Below are positions 17,398-26,534 of a stretch of DNA of 64,000 nucleotides, piece by piece. A program made the translations under genes and the position numbers. The notes beneath the pieces are model-generated. The model searched no databases, was not told the DNA's origin, and saw nothing but the letters and a program-made list of their open reading frames with translations. The DNA is taken from assembly GCF_022749195.1 (NCBI RefSeq), contig NZ_CP094226.1, forward strand, positions 646,001-710,000, given 5' to 3'. Position 1 is the first letter of the stretch; every line of letters begins with the position of its first letter. Source of the stretch: Streptococcus oralis (GTDB lineage: Bacteria; Bacillota; Bacilli; Lactobacillales; Streptococcaceae).

Positions 17398-20300
17398 ATG
17401 GGAAAAGAATTATTTAATCCACACCTTCGTAAGTTTTCTATTCGGAAACTAAACGTGGGTGTTTGCTCTGTGCTCTTGTCTACCTTGGTTCTATTGGGAG
17501 TGACGTCTCAGGTTAGCGCTGATGAAACAAGTGCTTCTGGTGTCCAAAATGAGATTTCGCGAACGGATATTGCTGAACCATCAGCAACTTCTACAGCACC
17601 AACAAATTCTGAAGCTTCTGTAGTTGCTTCAGCTACTGAAGCTCCTCAATCCGCTGAAAATAGTCAACCTGCAAACTCAGCTTCAGAATCTATTGACAAA
17701 CCAAAGAATGAACAGCCAGTTGTTTCTGAAACACCTCAACCTTCTGTTGAGAAGCCGGTTGCTTCTACAGAAATGAAGCCTGCAGAGAGTGCCAATTCAG
17801 CTTCAACTGAAGCTAGCTCAGAAGCTGTAAGTGCTTCAAGAGCTACAGAACAACCAGTAGCGACTAGGGAGGCTACGCAACCTACACGTTCTCGCCGAGC
17901 ACGTCGAGATGCTACACCTACTGGTTTACGTGATGGAGATCCTAACAACACAATTGAAAAACCAACTTTAGCAGATTCCGAAAAGAAACGCCCTGCGGAT
18001 CTAGTTAAGCAAATTAACTGGTTAGATTTTGGTGATAGTCAGGCATTTAAAGGACTTGATACTGACGGTTCTCTTAAAGTAGGTAGTGTTTATGAGAAGG
18101 AAATTTCTCCAGGATATGTCGTTAAATTAACAGTTACGGAACTAAAACCTTTCCACTCAACTGAGATTTATCGTGCTCGTGTAGCAGGAACATCTTATGA
18201 AAACAGTTATGATCCTGATGCTAAAAATACCTGGTTTAGATATGTACCTGCAGACTATAATCGCCAAGTTAATGAGGGTGATTCTGCACGACCAAAAATC
18301 ATTGGGGCTCCTATGAACCAATGGACATCTCTTCGTGAGCAGGGAATTGATACTAATGGTCGGAAGACACAGTTACAAGTACCTAAAAATGGTGCAAGCT
18401 ATGGTGTGAAGTTTAAGGTTGAAGCAACATATCTAAACAAGCCTGTTAAGGCCACAGTGGTTATGGCGGATGGAGAAGAAGCAAACCCAGGTGAATATGC
18501 TATCTTTACGACCAATGGTAAAGGATGGGAACATTTAGCTGAATGGAAACGTGTGTCACCACAAGGTAAAGTGATTACAGATACCTACGCACCAATGAAT
18601 CCTAATCGACTTGGTCAGTATATTGGTGACAATGCAACGACTCCAACGATTGACTGGACAAAATTTACAAATCCTGATCAAAGAACAGGTGGCTTAGGCT
18701 CACAAGTATTTGGTCCAAACACTTCTAAAGACCATACTGTGCCAATTGTGATGACTCGTGAAGCATCAGAAGTTGGAATTTATATTGCATCTTCTGGTCA
18801 GCAAGCTGCTATGATTGGTTTCATGGTTGTAGATACTGGAGATGCTCCTGAAAGTTATGGAAATGCAGTTCATACTATTTCTGGTTACAATGCTGCTACG
18901 GGAGCACAAAATCCACAACCTTACCTTGGTCGAAAACCTGCTGATATTGATACTACGTCAGGTAATGATTGGACCCATGATGATAGTACAGATCATGCTG
19001 ATGAAGGGATTGATCAGCTTTTACCATCAGACTTAGTTGGTAAGACTCATGAGTTATTCCAAGCAGATCGTCTTCGTGATGGTGATTATTCGCTTCGTTT
19101 CCATGCTTCAGCTAATGGAAATGAAAAAGCTTATGTTCGAGCTTGGATTGATTTCAATAATAACGGTAAATTTGATGAAAATGAAGCTAGTGATTTTACA
19201 GAAGTAACAAATGAAGGCGACTATACCGTTACTTTTAGAAATCACCCACCTATGAACGATGATAACGTTAAGAAGCTAGGAATGCGTGTTCGTATTGCCT
19301 TAAACCAAGGTGATATCGAAAAACCAACTGGCACAGCTTTTAGTGGTGAAGTTGAAGACTTACAAGTTAACCTTACTTATCCACCAAAAGGTGAGAAGAA
19401 GGAAACAAAGGGCTTACGCGATCAACAACAACAAACAAGCTTACGCTTCACACCTCGTGGTTATTCTAAAGAAGACGAGAATGCTAGAACAACGATTGAT
19501 ACTAATAAGGCGCCTGTCGTTTTAGATAATAATGGACGTGAATTAACAGCAGATGCAGAAGGTTGGTATACAACCGCAGAAGGACGTTACAAGGTGACGC
19601 CAAATGGTGACAATGTTGATGTTGTCTTCGTTCCAAATGCTGGATACGTAGGTACTACATCAGGTATTAACATCCGTCGCTTTGACAACAATGGAGCAAG
19701 CACAGAATGGACTGCAAAAAATAATTCAGAGCCTATTGTCAACCAACCTCTAAATTCTATGGATGCTCGTTATGTTCCTACTGTAGTTGATTTTACTGAA
19801 CATCGTTCAACTGATGCTCAAGGTTTACCGCAAGTAAAAGATATTTTATTTACTGATGGGAATCCAGCTAACACACCGGTTCAACCATCTGCAAGTAATC
19901 CTGCTACTTTCTTGGATGGAAACGGAGAACCTATCTCAGGAACTAGTATTCCTGCAACATCAGGTGGTAAAGAAGTTGGTACCTTTAACCTAGATCCAAC
20001 TACGGGTCGAGTAACCTTTACCCCAAATAAATCATTTGTTGGAACTGTTGATCCGATTAAATTAAAAGTAAATGATGCAAGTGGTAATGATCACTTTGCC
20101 ACTTATCAACCAACTGTTACCCGAGTTGTTCCAACATCCCAAAACGCAAGTTCTGAAGGTATTCAAGGTGCAGAGCAATCTGGGAACTTGGTCTTCACTC
20201 CAGGTGATAACCGTATTCCAATTGATGAATCAATTGCACCAACTTTTGACAACGGTCAGCCAACGAAAGAGGTTCCTGGCGTTGGAACTTATAAGGTGGA

Positions 20301-23300
20301 CAGTACAGGTCGCGTTACTTTCCAACCAGTTCCTGGCTACTCTGGACGTCCAACTGCAGAAACTGTTAAGCGTGTAGATAAGAACGGAACAGAAGTAACA
20401 GCTACCTATCAAGCGGATGTTAAGGCTGCAACTCCAACAGGGCAAGGAGCAGAGACTACTGGACTCCAGGGTCAAAAACAAGATAGCCACCTTACCTTTA
20501 CTCCTGGTCAAGCAACTATCAATGGACAAAATGAGACTGTACCATTTGCACCAGAAGGTCCACAGTTTGTGGTTGATGGACAAGTTCAACAAGGTAACAG
20601 CTTACCAGTACATGATGCTAGCGGTAAACTTCAAGGAACTTATACTGTTCAACCAAATGGGGATATTAGCTTCCAACCAGCACCTGATTTCTATGGAACG
20701 CCAACTCCTGCAACTCTTCGTGTGACAGATAAGAATGGTTCTACTGCTGAAGCAGTTTATCAACCTACGGTGACTAAAGTCACTCCAACAAGTACAAATG
20801 ATACATCAACTGGTCTGCAAGGACAGCCACAAAGCGGTAAGCCAACCTTTACAGCAGGCGATCCAGCAGTTCCACTAGATGATACGAAACCAATGACTTT
20901 CGAAGATGGTCAGTCAACGAAGACCGTTCCGGGTGTAGGTGAATACAGCATCAATTCTGATGGTTCTATCACCTTTACTCCAGAAAAACAATACGTTGGA
21001 ACTCCAGCTCCAGTAACAGTGAAACGTGTAGATAAGAACGGTACAGAAGTTACTGCGACTTATACTCCAACAGTGACTAAGGTAACCCCAACTTCAACAG
21101 ACGCCACTTCAAATGGTATCCAAGGTCAACCGCAAAAAGGTACCCCAACCTTCACAGAAGGTAATCCATTGGTTCCACTTGATGATACAAAACCAGTGAC
21201 ATTCGAAGATGGTCAATCAACGAAAACAGTTCCGGGTGTAGGTGAATACAGCATCAATCCAGATGGATCTATTACCTTTACACCAGACAAACAATATGTT
21301 GGTACACCAACTCCAGTCACAGTGAAACGTGTAGATAAGAACGGTACAGAGGTTACTGCGACTTATACACCAACAGTGACTAAGGTCACTCCTACAGGAA
21401 CTGGCGCAACCAGCACAGGTCCTCAGGGTGTTCCACAAACCGGGACTCCAACGTTTGCTGGTGGTGATCCACTGGTTCCAATTGATGAAACAGTCGAGCC
21501 AACCTTCGAAGATGGAAGCAAAGAGAAATCTATTCCAGGCCAAGGAACTTACACGATTACACCAGATGGTACAGTGACCTTCACACCAGACAAACAGTTT
21601 GTTGGAAACCCAGATCCAGTCACAGTCAAACGAGTAGATAAGAATGGCACCCCAGTTACTGCGACTTACAGCCCAGAGTTTACGAAAGTGACACCAACTG
21701 GAACAGGTGATAAGACAGAGGGTCTGCAAGGTCAGGTCCAAGAAGGTAAAGTGACCTTCACTCCAGGCCATGACTCAGTTCCATTTCCAGCTGATTCAAC
21801 TCCACTATTTGACAATGGTACAACTGTGAAAGAAGTGCCAAATGTCGGTAAGTTCGAAGTGGACGCAGATGGCAAGGTGACCTTCACTCCAGACAAACAG
21901 TTCAAGGGTGAAACACCAGAGCTTGAATTGACTCGTGTGGATGCCAATGGAACTCCTGTTACTGTCAAGTACCAAGCGGTGGTGAAAGAAGTAGTTCCAA
22001 CTTCAACGAATGCCACTTCAAATGGTATCCAAGGTCAACCGCAAAAAGGTACCCCAACCTTCACAGAAGGTAATCCATTGGTTCCACTTGATGATACAAA
22101 ACCAGTGACATTCGAAGATGGTCAATCAACGAAAACAGTTCCGGGTGTAGGTGAATACAGCATCAATCCAGATGGCTCTATTACCTTTACACCAGAAAAA
22201 CAATACGTTGGCACACCAGATCCAGTCACAGTCAAACGAGTAGATAAGAATGGAACAGAAGTCACTGCGACTTATACCCCAACAGTGACTAAGGTAACCC
22301 CAACTAGCACTAACGCAACGAGCACAGGTCCTCAGGGTGTTCCACAAACTGGCACTCCAACCTTCCAAGGTGGCGATCCATTGGTTCCAATCGATGAAAC
22401 AGTAGAGCCAACCTTCGAAGATGGAAGCAAAGAGAAGTCTATTCCAGGTCAAGGAACTTACACGATTACACCAGACGGTACAGTGACCTTCACACCAGAC
22501 AAACAGTTTGTCGGAAACCCAGATCCAGTCACAGTCAAACGAGTAGATAAGAATGGCACCCCAGTTACTGCGACTTACAGCCCAGAGTTTACGAAAGTGA
22601 CACCAACTGGAACAGGTGATAAGACAGAGGGTCTGCAAGGTCAGGTCCAAGAAGGTAAAGTGACCTTCACTCCAGGCCATGACTCAGTTCCATTCCCAGC
22701 TAATTCAACTCCACTATTTGACAATGGTACAACTGTGAAAGAAGTACCCAATGTTGGTAAGTTCGAAGTGGACGCAGACGGTAAGGTGACCTTCACTCCT
22801 GATAAACAGTTCAAGGGTGAAACACCAGAACTTGAATTGACTCGTGTGGATGCCAACGGAACTCCTGTTACTGTCAAGTACCAAGCGGTGGTGAAAGAAG
22901 TAGTTCCAACCAGCACTAACGCAACGAGCACAGGTCCTCAAGGTGTCCCTCAAACAGGCACCCCAACTTTCCAAGGTGGTGATCCACTGGTTCCAATCGA
23001 TGAAACAGTAGAGCCAACCTTCGAAGATGGAAGCAAAGAGAAATCTATTCCAGGTCAAGGAACTTACACGATTGCGCCAGATGGTACAGTGACCTTCACA
23101 CCAGATAAGCAGTTTGTTGGAAACCCAGATCCAGTTACAGTCAAACGTGTAGATAAGAACGGCACCCCAGTCACTGCGACTTACAGTCCAGAGTTTACTA
23201 AGGTGATTCCAACTGGTAAAGATACTTCTTCAGTGAACATTAAGGGGCTTGTTCAAACGGGTACGCCAACATTTGAAGGTGGTAATCCGCTTGTTCCAAT

Positions 23301-24249
23301 CGATGAAACCGTGGCAGCAACATTTGAAGATGGATCAACTGAAAAAGTGATTCCAGGTGAAGGAACTTACGCAATCTCACCAGATGGCACCGTTACCTTC
23401 ACTCCAGAAGCTAATTTTGTAGGAAAAGGAACTGGCGTAACAATCGTTCGTAAGGATAAGAACGGTACCCCAGTTACTGCAAGCTATCGTCCAACAGTTG
23501 TAGATCCATCTACTGGTCATGATACGGCTTCTACAGGAGCAAAAGGCCAACCACAAGTAGCAACCCCAACGTTTGAAGGACATATCGATTCGACTGTACC
23601 ACCAACCTTTGAGGATGGTAGCACGACTATGGTTGTTCCGGGTGAAGGAAGCTATACAATTGATAAAGATGGTAAGATTACCTTTACACCAGAACCAGAC
23701 TTTGTTGGTACAGCTAAAGGATTGGTTGTGAAACGTCTGGATATGTATGGAAATGTAGTTATTGCTCATTACACACCAACTGTCCTTGGACAAACACAAG
23801 TGAGTGATGCGACATCCGAAGGTCTTAAAGGTCAAACTCAGACTGGTAAACCAAACTTTACAGGTGATGTCGATCTGACAGTTCCGCCAACCTTTGAAGA
23901 TGGAACAACTGAAAAAGTCGTTCCAGGTGAAGGAACTTATGTAATCTCACCAGATGGCACCGTCACCTTTACCCCTGAGGCAGACTTTGTAGGACAAGCC
24001 AAAGGTGTGAAAGTGATCCGTAAAGACCGTAATGGAAATATCATTTCAGGATTCTATACTCCAACAGTAGTAGAACTTCCTGTAGTTGAAAATCCAGAAC
24101 AACAAGGTATTACAGAAGAAAGAACTACTAAAACTCTTCCAAATACGGGTTCTGAGGAGACATCTCACTTGACAGCTGGTCTATTGGCTGCTTTATCAGG
24201 TATGGGATTAATTTCTCTAGCTCAAAGAAAAAAATCTGAGGAAGAATAA
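17398..24249 (+). CDS. CshA-type giant fibrillar LPXTG adhesin
   Basis: A 2283-residue wall-anchored protein with a YSIRK-type signal (FSIRKLNVGVCSVLLSTLVLLG) cut near SADE. An Ala/Ser/Thr/Pro-rich region with an RRARRD stretch follows to about residue 180. Next is a ~470-residue non-repetitive domain with a Ca-binding-like DFNNNGKFDENE and a GEVED signature. About 15 CshA-type fibril repeats of ~101 residues follow (TPTST...G-QG-PQ-GTPTF, TFEDG, GEY-I-PDG-ITFTP, VKRVDKNGTEVTATY). It ends in LPNTG, a hydrophobic stretch and RKKSEEE. In S. gordonii CshA forms peritrichous fibrils that bind fibronectin and partner bacteria. Repeats 6-8 and 9-11 are near-identical at DNA level. A TATAAT lies about 35 bp upstream, and AGGAG is the RBS. 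Confidence 0.9.
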   Translation: MGKELFNPHLRKFSIRKLNVGVCSVLLSTLVLLGVTSQVSADETSASGVQNEISRTDIAEPSATSTAPTNSEASVVASATEAPQSAENSQPANSASESIDKPKNEQPVVSETPQPSVEKPVASTEMKPAESANSASTEASSEAVSASRATEQPVATREATQPTRSRRARRDATPTGLRDGDPNNTIEKPTLADSEKKRPADLVKQINWLDFGDSQAFKGLDTDGSLKVGSVYEKEISPGYVVKLTVTELKPFHSTEIYRARVAGTSYENSYDPDAKNTWFRYVPADYNRQVNEGDSARPKIIGAPMNQWTSLREQGIDTNGRKTQLQVPKNGASYGVKFKVEATYLNKPVKATVVMADGEEANPGEYAIFTTNGKGWEHLAEWKRVSPQGKVITDTYAPMNPNRLGQYIGDNATTPTIDWTKFTNPDQRTGGLGSQVFGPNTSKDHTVPIVMTREASEVGIYIASSGQQAAMIGFMVVDTGDAPESYGNAVHTISGYNAATGAQNPQPYLGRKPADIDTTSGNDWTHDDSTDHADEGIDQLLPSDLVGKTHELFQADRLRDGDYSLRFHASANGNEKAYVRAWIDFNNNGKFDENEASDFTEVTNEGDYTVTFRNHPPMNDDNVKKLGMRVRIALNQGDIEKPTGTAFSGEVEDLQVNLTYPPKGEKKETKGLRDQQQQTSLRFTPRGYSKEDENARTTIDTNKAPVVLDNNGRELTADAEGWYTTAEGRYKVTPNGDNVDVVFVPNAGYVGTTSGINIRRFDNNGASTEWTAKNNSEPIVNQPLNSMDARYVPTVVDFTEHRSTDAQGLPQVKDILFTDGNPANTPVQPSASNPATFLDGNGEPISGTSIPATSGGKEVGTFNLDPTTGRVTFTPNKSFVGTVDPIKLKVNDASGNDHFATYQPTVTRVVPTSQNASSEGIQGAEQSGNLVFTPGDNRIPIDESIAPTFDNGQPTKEVPGVGTYKVDSTGRVTFQPVPGYSGRPTAETVKRVDKNGTEVTATYQADVKAATPTGQGAETTGLQGQKQDSHLTFTPGQATINGQNETVPFAPEGPQFVVDGQVQQGNSLPVHDASGKLQGTYTVQPNGDISFQPAPDFYGTPTPATLRVTDKNGSTAEAVYQPTVTKVTPTSTNDTSTGLQGQPQSGKPTFTAGDPAVPLDDTKPMTFEDGQSTKTVPGVGEYSINSDGSITFTPEKQYVGTPAPVTVKRVDKNGTEVTATYTPTVTKVTPTSTDATSNGIQGQPQKGTPTFTEGNPLVPLDDTKPVTFEDGQSTKTVPGVGEYSINPDGSITFTPDKQYVGTPTPVTVKRVDKNGTEVTATYTPTVTKVTPTGTGATSTGPQGVPQTGTPTFAGGDPLVPIDETVEPTFEDGSKEKSIPGQGTYTITPDGTVTFTPDKQFVGNPDPVTVKRVDKNGTPVTATYSPEFTKVTPTGTGDKTEGLQGQVQEGKVTFTPGHDSVPFPADSTPLFDNGTTVKEVPNVGKFEVDADGKVTFTPDKQFKGETPELELTRVDANGTPVTVKYQAVVKEVVPTSTNATSNGIQGQPQKGTPTFTEGNPLVPLDDTKPVTFEDGQSTKTVPGVGEYSINPDGSITFTPEKQYVGTPDPVTVKRVDKNGTEVTATYTPTVTKVTPTSTNATSTGPQGVPQTGTPTFQGGDPLVPIDETVEPTFEDGSKEKSIPGQGTYTITPDGTVTFTPDKQFVGNPDPVTVKRVDKNGTPVTATYSPEFTKVTPTGTGDKTEGLQGQVQEGKVTFTPGHDSVPFPANSTPLFDNGTTVKEVPNVGKFEVDADGKVTFTPDKQFKGETPELELTRVDANGTPVTVKYQAVVKEVVPTSTNATSTGPQGVPQTGTPTFQGGDPLVPIDETVEPTFEDGSKEKSIPGQGTYTIAPDGTVTFTPDKQFVGNPDPVTVKRVDKNGTPVTATYSPEFTKVIPTGKDTSSVNIKGLVQTGTPTFEGGNPLVPIDETVAATFEDGSTEKVIPGEGTYAISPDGTVTFTPEANFVGKGTGVTIVRKDKNGTPVTASYRPTVVDPSTGHDTASTGAKGQPQVATPTFEGHIDSTVPPTFEDGSTTMVVPGEGSYTIDKDGKITFTPEPDFVGTAKGLVVKRLDMYGNVVIAHYTPTVLGQTQVSDATSEGLKGQTQTGKPNFTGDVDLTVPPTFEDGTTEKVVPGEGTYVISPDGTVTFTPEADFVGQAKGVKVIRKDRNGNIISGFYTPTVVELPVVENPEQQGITEERTTKTLPNTGSEETSHLTAGLLAALSGMGLISLAQRKKSEEE
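19409..24087 (+). repeat. Array of about 15 CshA-type repeats (~303 bp period)
   Basis: In-frame units of mostly 101 codons. The first two and the last two or three are diverged, the central ones very similar. Typical unit landmarks are the TPT/VPTST opening, the PTFEDG centre and the VKRVDKNG-VTATY close. Confidence 0.85.
21085..22902 (+). repeat. 909-bp higher-order tandem duplication (3 CshA units x 2)
   Basis: Units 6-7-8 (21085-21993) and 9-10-11 (21994-22902) are the same three-unit block repeated head to tail with only scattered differences. Unit 12, from 22903, starts a third partial copy and resembles units 7 and 10. Minus-strand open frames in this region recur with exactly the same 909-bp spacing, confirming the period. 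Confidence 0.85.
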
Positions 24250-24340
24250 TTAGTGGTGAAAGTCATCTGGTAAGTTGTTTTAGATACTTGATTGAAATGA
24301 TTACATTCATTGCTATCTAAGAAGATATCAGTCTAACAGA

Positions 24341-24369
24341 AAGAGAGAACCAATTGGTTCTCTCTTTTT
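24341..24369 (+). terminator. Terminator of the CshA-like gene
   Basis: Inverted repeat AAGAGAGAACC / GGTTCTCTCTT around AATT, then a T run, about 90 bp after the stop. Confidence 0.9.
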
Positions 24370-24439
24370 GGTAATTGATTTGAAAATCGTCTAATTATTT
24401 TGCCTCAATTGTTCACTATCCTGCTAAAGTGGTATAATA

Positions 24440-24710
24440 AAGTTATTCAGAGGGGGCTCGAAGTTTTGATTTAATCACAGCCTTTCAAACTCATTTTCAT
24501 TGGCAGAATCTAGAGGCTTCTTTTATGGAACTTCGAAGAATACTCAAATCAGACGGGATGCTCTTACTGGCTTGTGAATACAATAAGTTATCTTACTTTT
24601 TACCAGAGGTCCAAAGCGAAGAAGCATTTAGACGATTCTTGTTATCAGTAGGGTTTGAGCTCGTAACTAGTCAAAGAAAGGGATCATGGATCCTTTATAA
24701 AATTCGTTAA
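24440..24710 (+). pseudogene. C-terminal remnant of a class I SAM methyltransferase
   Basis: The frame is open from about 24440 and reads SFDLITAFQTHFHW, FMELRRILKSDGMLLLACEYNK, then ...GSWILYKIR before the stop. These are the post-II/III motifs of a Methyltransf_11-type enzyme (the acid-rich FDLI strand, HFHW, then RILK-DG). The SAM-binding N-terminal half is missing. A TATAAT near 24433 with TTGTTC 18 bp upstream lies directly before the fragment, suggesting an internal deletion fused the old promoter region to the 3' end. An ATG at 24525 could give a 61-residue product, but nothing supports function. Confidence 0.7.
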
Positions 24711-24760
24711 GAATCTGTTAAAAAGTAGCTTTTTTAAAATCTTTTACAGGAGGAATCAGA

Positions 24761-25084
24761 ATGAATACGAAGAATAGGAATTTGATAGAAGATAATAAAA
24801 AAGCTGAAAACAAAAGCTTTCTCTATTATTTACACGAGGAAAAAGTATTTGATTCGGACTCGCTGGCTGATTTATGTCGCTACGTAGAAAAGCTCGATTC
24901 TATTAGTATAGATCAGATGAGGGATTTGCATTTTATTGAAAATCAAATTCTTCGTCATCTGGTATATCATTTTGATAGCAATGACTTGAGTAAGATTTCA
25001 AGTCTTCCTGATGAATATTGGGAATATATTGAGCCTTTTGAACAAGCAGTAACAAAGTTGTATGATTTGATAAAGTATAGGTAA
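24761..25084 (+). CDS. Hypothetical protein, unrecognised
   Basis: A 107-residue acidic soluble protein with no signal peptide or membrane segment, rich in aromatic residues (SFLYYLHEEKVF, DEYWEYIEPFEQAV). I do not recognise the family. It has a good RBS (AGGAGG, 8 nt before the ATG) and follows a short AT-rich hairpin (TTAAAAAG / CTTTTTTAA). It sits between a decayed methyltransferase and rpsU, in a small variable pocket. Size, charge and helical look would fit an immunity-type or regulatory protein, but that is a guess. Confidence 0.6.
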   Translation: MNTKNRNLIEDNKKAENKSFLYYLHEEKVFDSDSLADLCRYVEKLDSISIDQMRDLHFIENQILRHLVYHFDSNDLSKISSLPDEYWEYIEPFEQAVTKLYDLIKYR

Positions 25085-25131
25085 GAAAGTAATTAATAAA
25101 CTGGAAAATAGGAATAAATGTAGGTTTCCTC

Positions 25132-25160
25132 TTGACAATTATTCATTTTGCATGTAAAAT
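25132..25160 (+). promoter_or_regulatory. rpsU promoter
   Basis: A -35 TTGACA at 25132-25137, a 17-bp spacer and a -10 TAAAAT at 25155-25160, about 35 bp before the rpsU start. The RBS is AAGGGAGTG. Confidence 0.8.
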
Positions 25161-25194
25161 AGAATAGATCTTGAACTTGAAGGGAGTGAAAAAA

Positions 25195-25371
25195 ATGTCT
25201 AAAACAGTAGTACGTAAGAATGAATCTCTTGACGATGCACTTCGTCGTTTCAAACGTGCGGTTACTAAAGCTGGTACTCTTCAAGAAACACGCAAACGTG
25301 AATTCTATGAAAAACCTTCTGTAAAACGTAAACGTAAATCAGAAGCAGCTCGTAAACGTAAAAAATTCTAA
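25195..25371 (+). CDS. rpsU: 30S ribosomal protein S21
   Basis: A 58-residue basic protein ([23 protein letters not shown]..., ending RKRKKF) with the complete S21 family pattern. S21 binds the 30S platform near the anti-Shine-Dalgarno region of 16S rRNA and helps initiation. The start at 25195 follows the SD GGGAG. An in-frame ATG at 25171 lies between the promoter and the SD and is not used. It is monocistronic with its own strong promoter and terminator. Confidence 0.97.
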
Positions 25372-25382
25372 TTTGAAATGAA

Positions 25383-25408
25383 AGGCTAGACTTGTCTAGT
25401 CTTTTTTT
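25383..25408 (+). terminator. rpsU terminator
   Basis: Hairpin CTAGA-CTTG-TCTAG with a G-T extension at its base, followed by seven Ts. Confidence 0.85.
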
Positions 25409-25435
25409 GCACAATGTTTAGAGGAAGAAATTGTT

Positions 25436-26398
25436 ATGAGAGAGTATATAAAAGAATATCAAAAGATGCGTGAAAATCACTTGGAAGATTGGGGTTATTG
25501 TGCTGATCCGATAGATTGGAAGGAATTTGAAGAGTCAAACCAAAGAATTTTTGAAAAGTATTTGACCGATTCAAAAGTATTGTCTGACAAGGTTTTAAGG
25601 GTAAAATTGTACAGTAGCTTATTGCTAGATGATACTAAATATTTTGCCTATTATGCTGCGTTTTTAGATGGGGATTATAAGCAGTTAAACAACGCTCTAT
25701 GGCAAACAGGAAGAACCGGGTTGTTGAGAGGTGGTTTGTTGGCAAGTGGAACCATCTACACAGATGGGATTTTGAAAGGCTTGTTTACCTCTTTTGCTTG
25801 TAACGATTTTTCAGTCATTCCATCATTCATCCCCAAAGATTTACCCTTGTTGAAAGGAACTTATTATCCAGAAAATGTGATGAATCTTTTATACGCTCTT
25901 TATTATCAAGATGAAGAAAGATTATTCGAGTCGCTCTCGCTGGCACAACATTTTTTGGAGAAGAAAAAACGAACTGGTATGGAAGAATTTTCTGTTCGGT
26001 ATTTTATAAACTTGGCAAGAAAAGATGCTGTTGCATTAAGTGAGTCCTTACAAAGTTTATGCCAAGCTTATCAGAGACGAGGTTATCCTTATGAAAAGAT
26101 TGATAAGTGCTTTGCGGATGAGATTCATGGTCTATATCGATTGGTACGATTTTTTGACCATTCCTTGTTCGAAGAAGTCAGCATGCCGTCTCATAAGACT
26201 TTTTTGAAGGACTTTGAAGAATGGCAAGTCCAAAATCAGTTTCCACAAGGTCAACAGTTCTATACCTATCCTCAAGATATGGCTGATGCAAACAGAATAT
26301 TAACAAAAGGTCTTCCAAGGATTTACTTAGAAAAATCTGGAAGGGACTTGGTGATAGACGTTGACCGATTTGCAGTAGATTTGTCTCGGTTAATTTGA
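25436..26398 (+). CDS. Hypothetical protein, unrecognised (320 aa, helical)
   Basis: A 320-residue soluble, mostly helical protein rich in Leu, Tyr and Phe, with no signal peptide. Segments such as [23 protein letters not shown] and [26 protein letters not shown] suggest an all-alpha repeat-like fold. I cannot name the family with confidence. The look (helical, 300 residues, solitary) resembles Imm49-type immunity proteins, a weak impression only. The start has AGAGGAAG about 10 nt upstream. It lies between rpsU and hprK with no toxin partner visible in the window. Confidence 0.6.
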   Translation: MREYIKEYQKMRENHLEDWGYCADPIDWKEFEESNQRIFEKYLTDSKVLSDKVLRVKLYSSLLLDDTKYFAYYAAFLDGDYKQLNNALWQTGRTGLLRGGLLASGTIYTDGILKGLFTSFACNDFSVIPSFIPKDLPLLKGTYYPENVMNLLYALYYQDEERLFESLSLAQHFLEKKKRTGMEEFSVRYFINLARKDAVALSESLQSLCQAYQRRGYPYEKIDKCFADEIHGLYRLVRFFDHSLFEEVSMPSHKTFLKDFEEWQVQNQFPQGQQFYTYPQDMADANRILTKGLPRIYLEKSGRDLVIDVDRFAVDLSRLI

Positions 26399-26494
26399 AG
26401 GAGTACGAAAAGACTTCCTAGTCAAATCTTTTCCCAAGCAACATCAAATAAATACTGTAAATTCTGCAAAAAAAGGAAACTTCCTCCTACAATC

Positions 26495-26503
26495 TGATAT
26501 AAT
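26495..26503 (+). promoter_or_regulatory. Extended -10 promoter of hprK
   Basis: TGA-TATAAT at 26495-26503, without a clear -35, about 32 bp before the hprK start. A short AGGAA / TTCCT inverted repeat lies just upstream. Confidence 0.6.
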
Positions 26504-26534
26504 AGTAGGGAGAACTCGATTGAAGGAGGAAATT

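Noticed and set aside
21217..23058. Long minus-strand open frames (100-184 codons) opposite the CshA-like gene, recurring every 909 bp
   Set aside because: They are shadows of the repeat: identical spacing to the superrepeat, no RBS, Trp/Cys/Ser-rich nonsense composition.
19409..24087. Regular ~303-bp repeats considered as a CRISPR-like or other non-coding array
   Set aside because: The repeats are in frame, protein-coding, and lack short palindromic repeats and unique spacers.
26520..26534. Earlier ATG for hprK
   Set aside because: It lies before the GGAGG motif and would add residues not found in the family.
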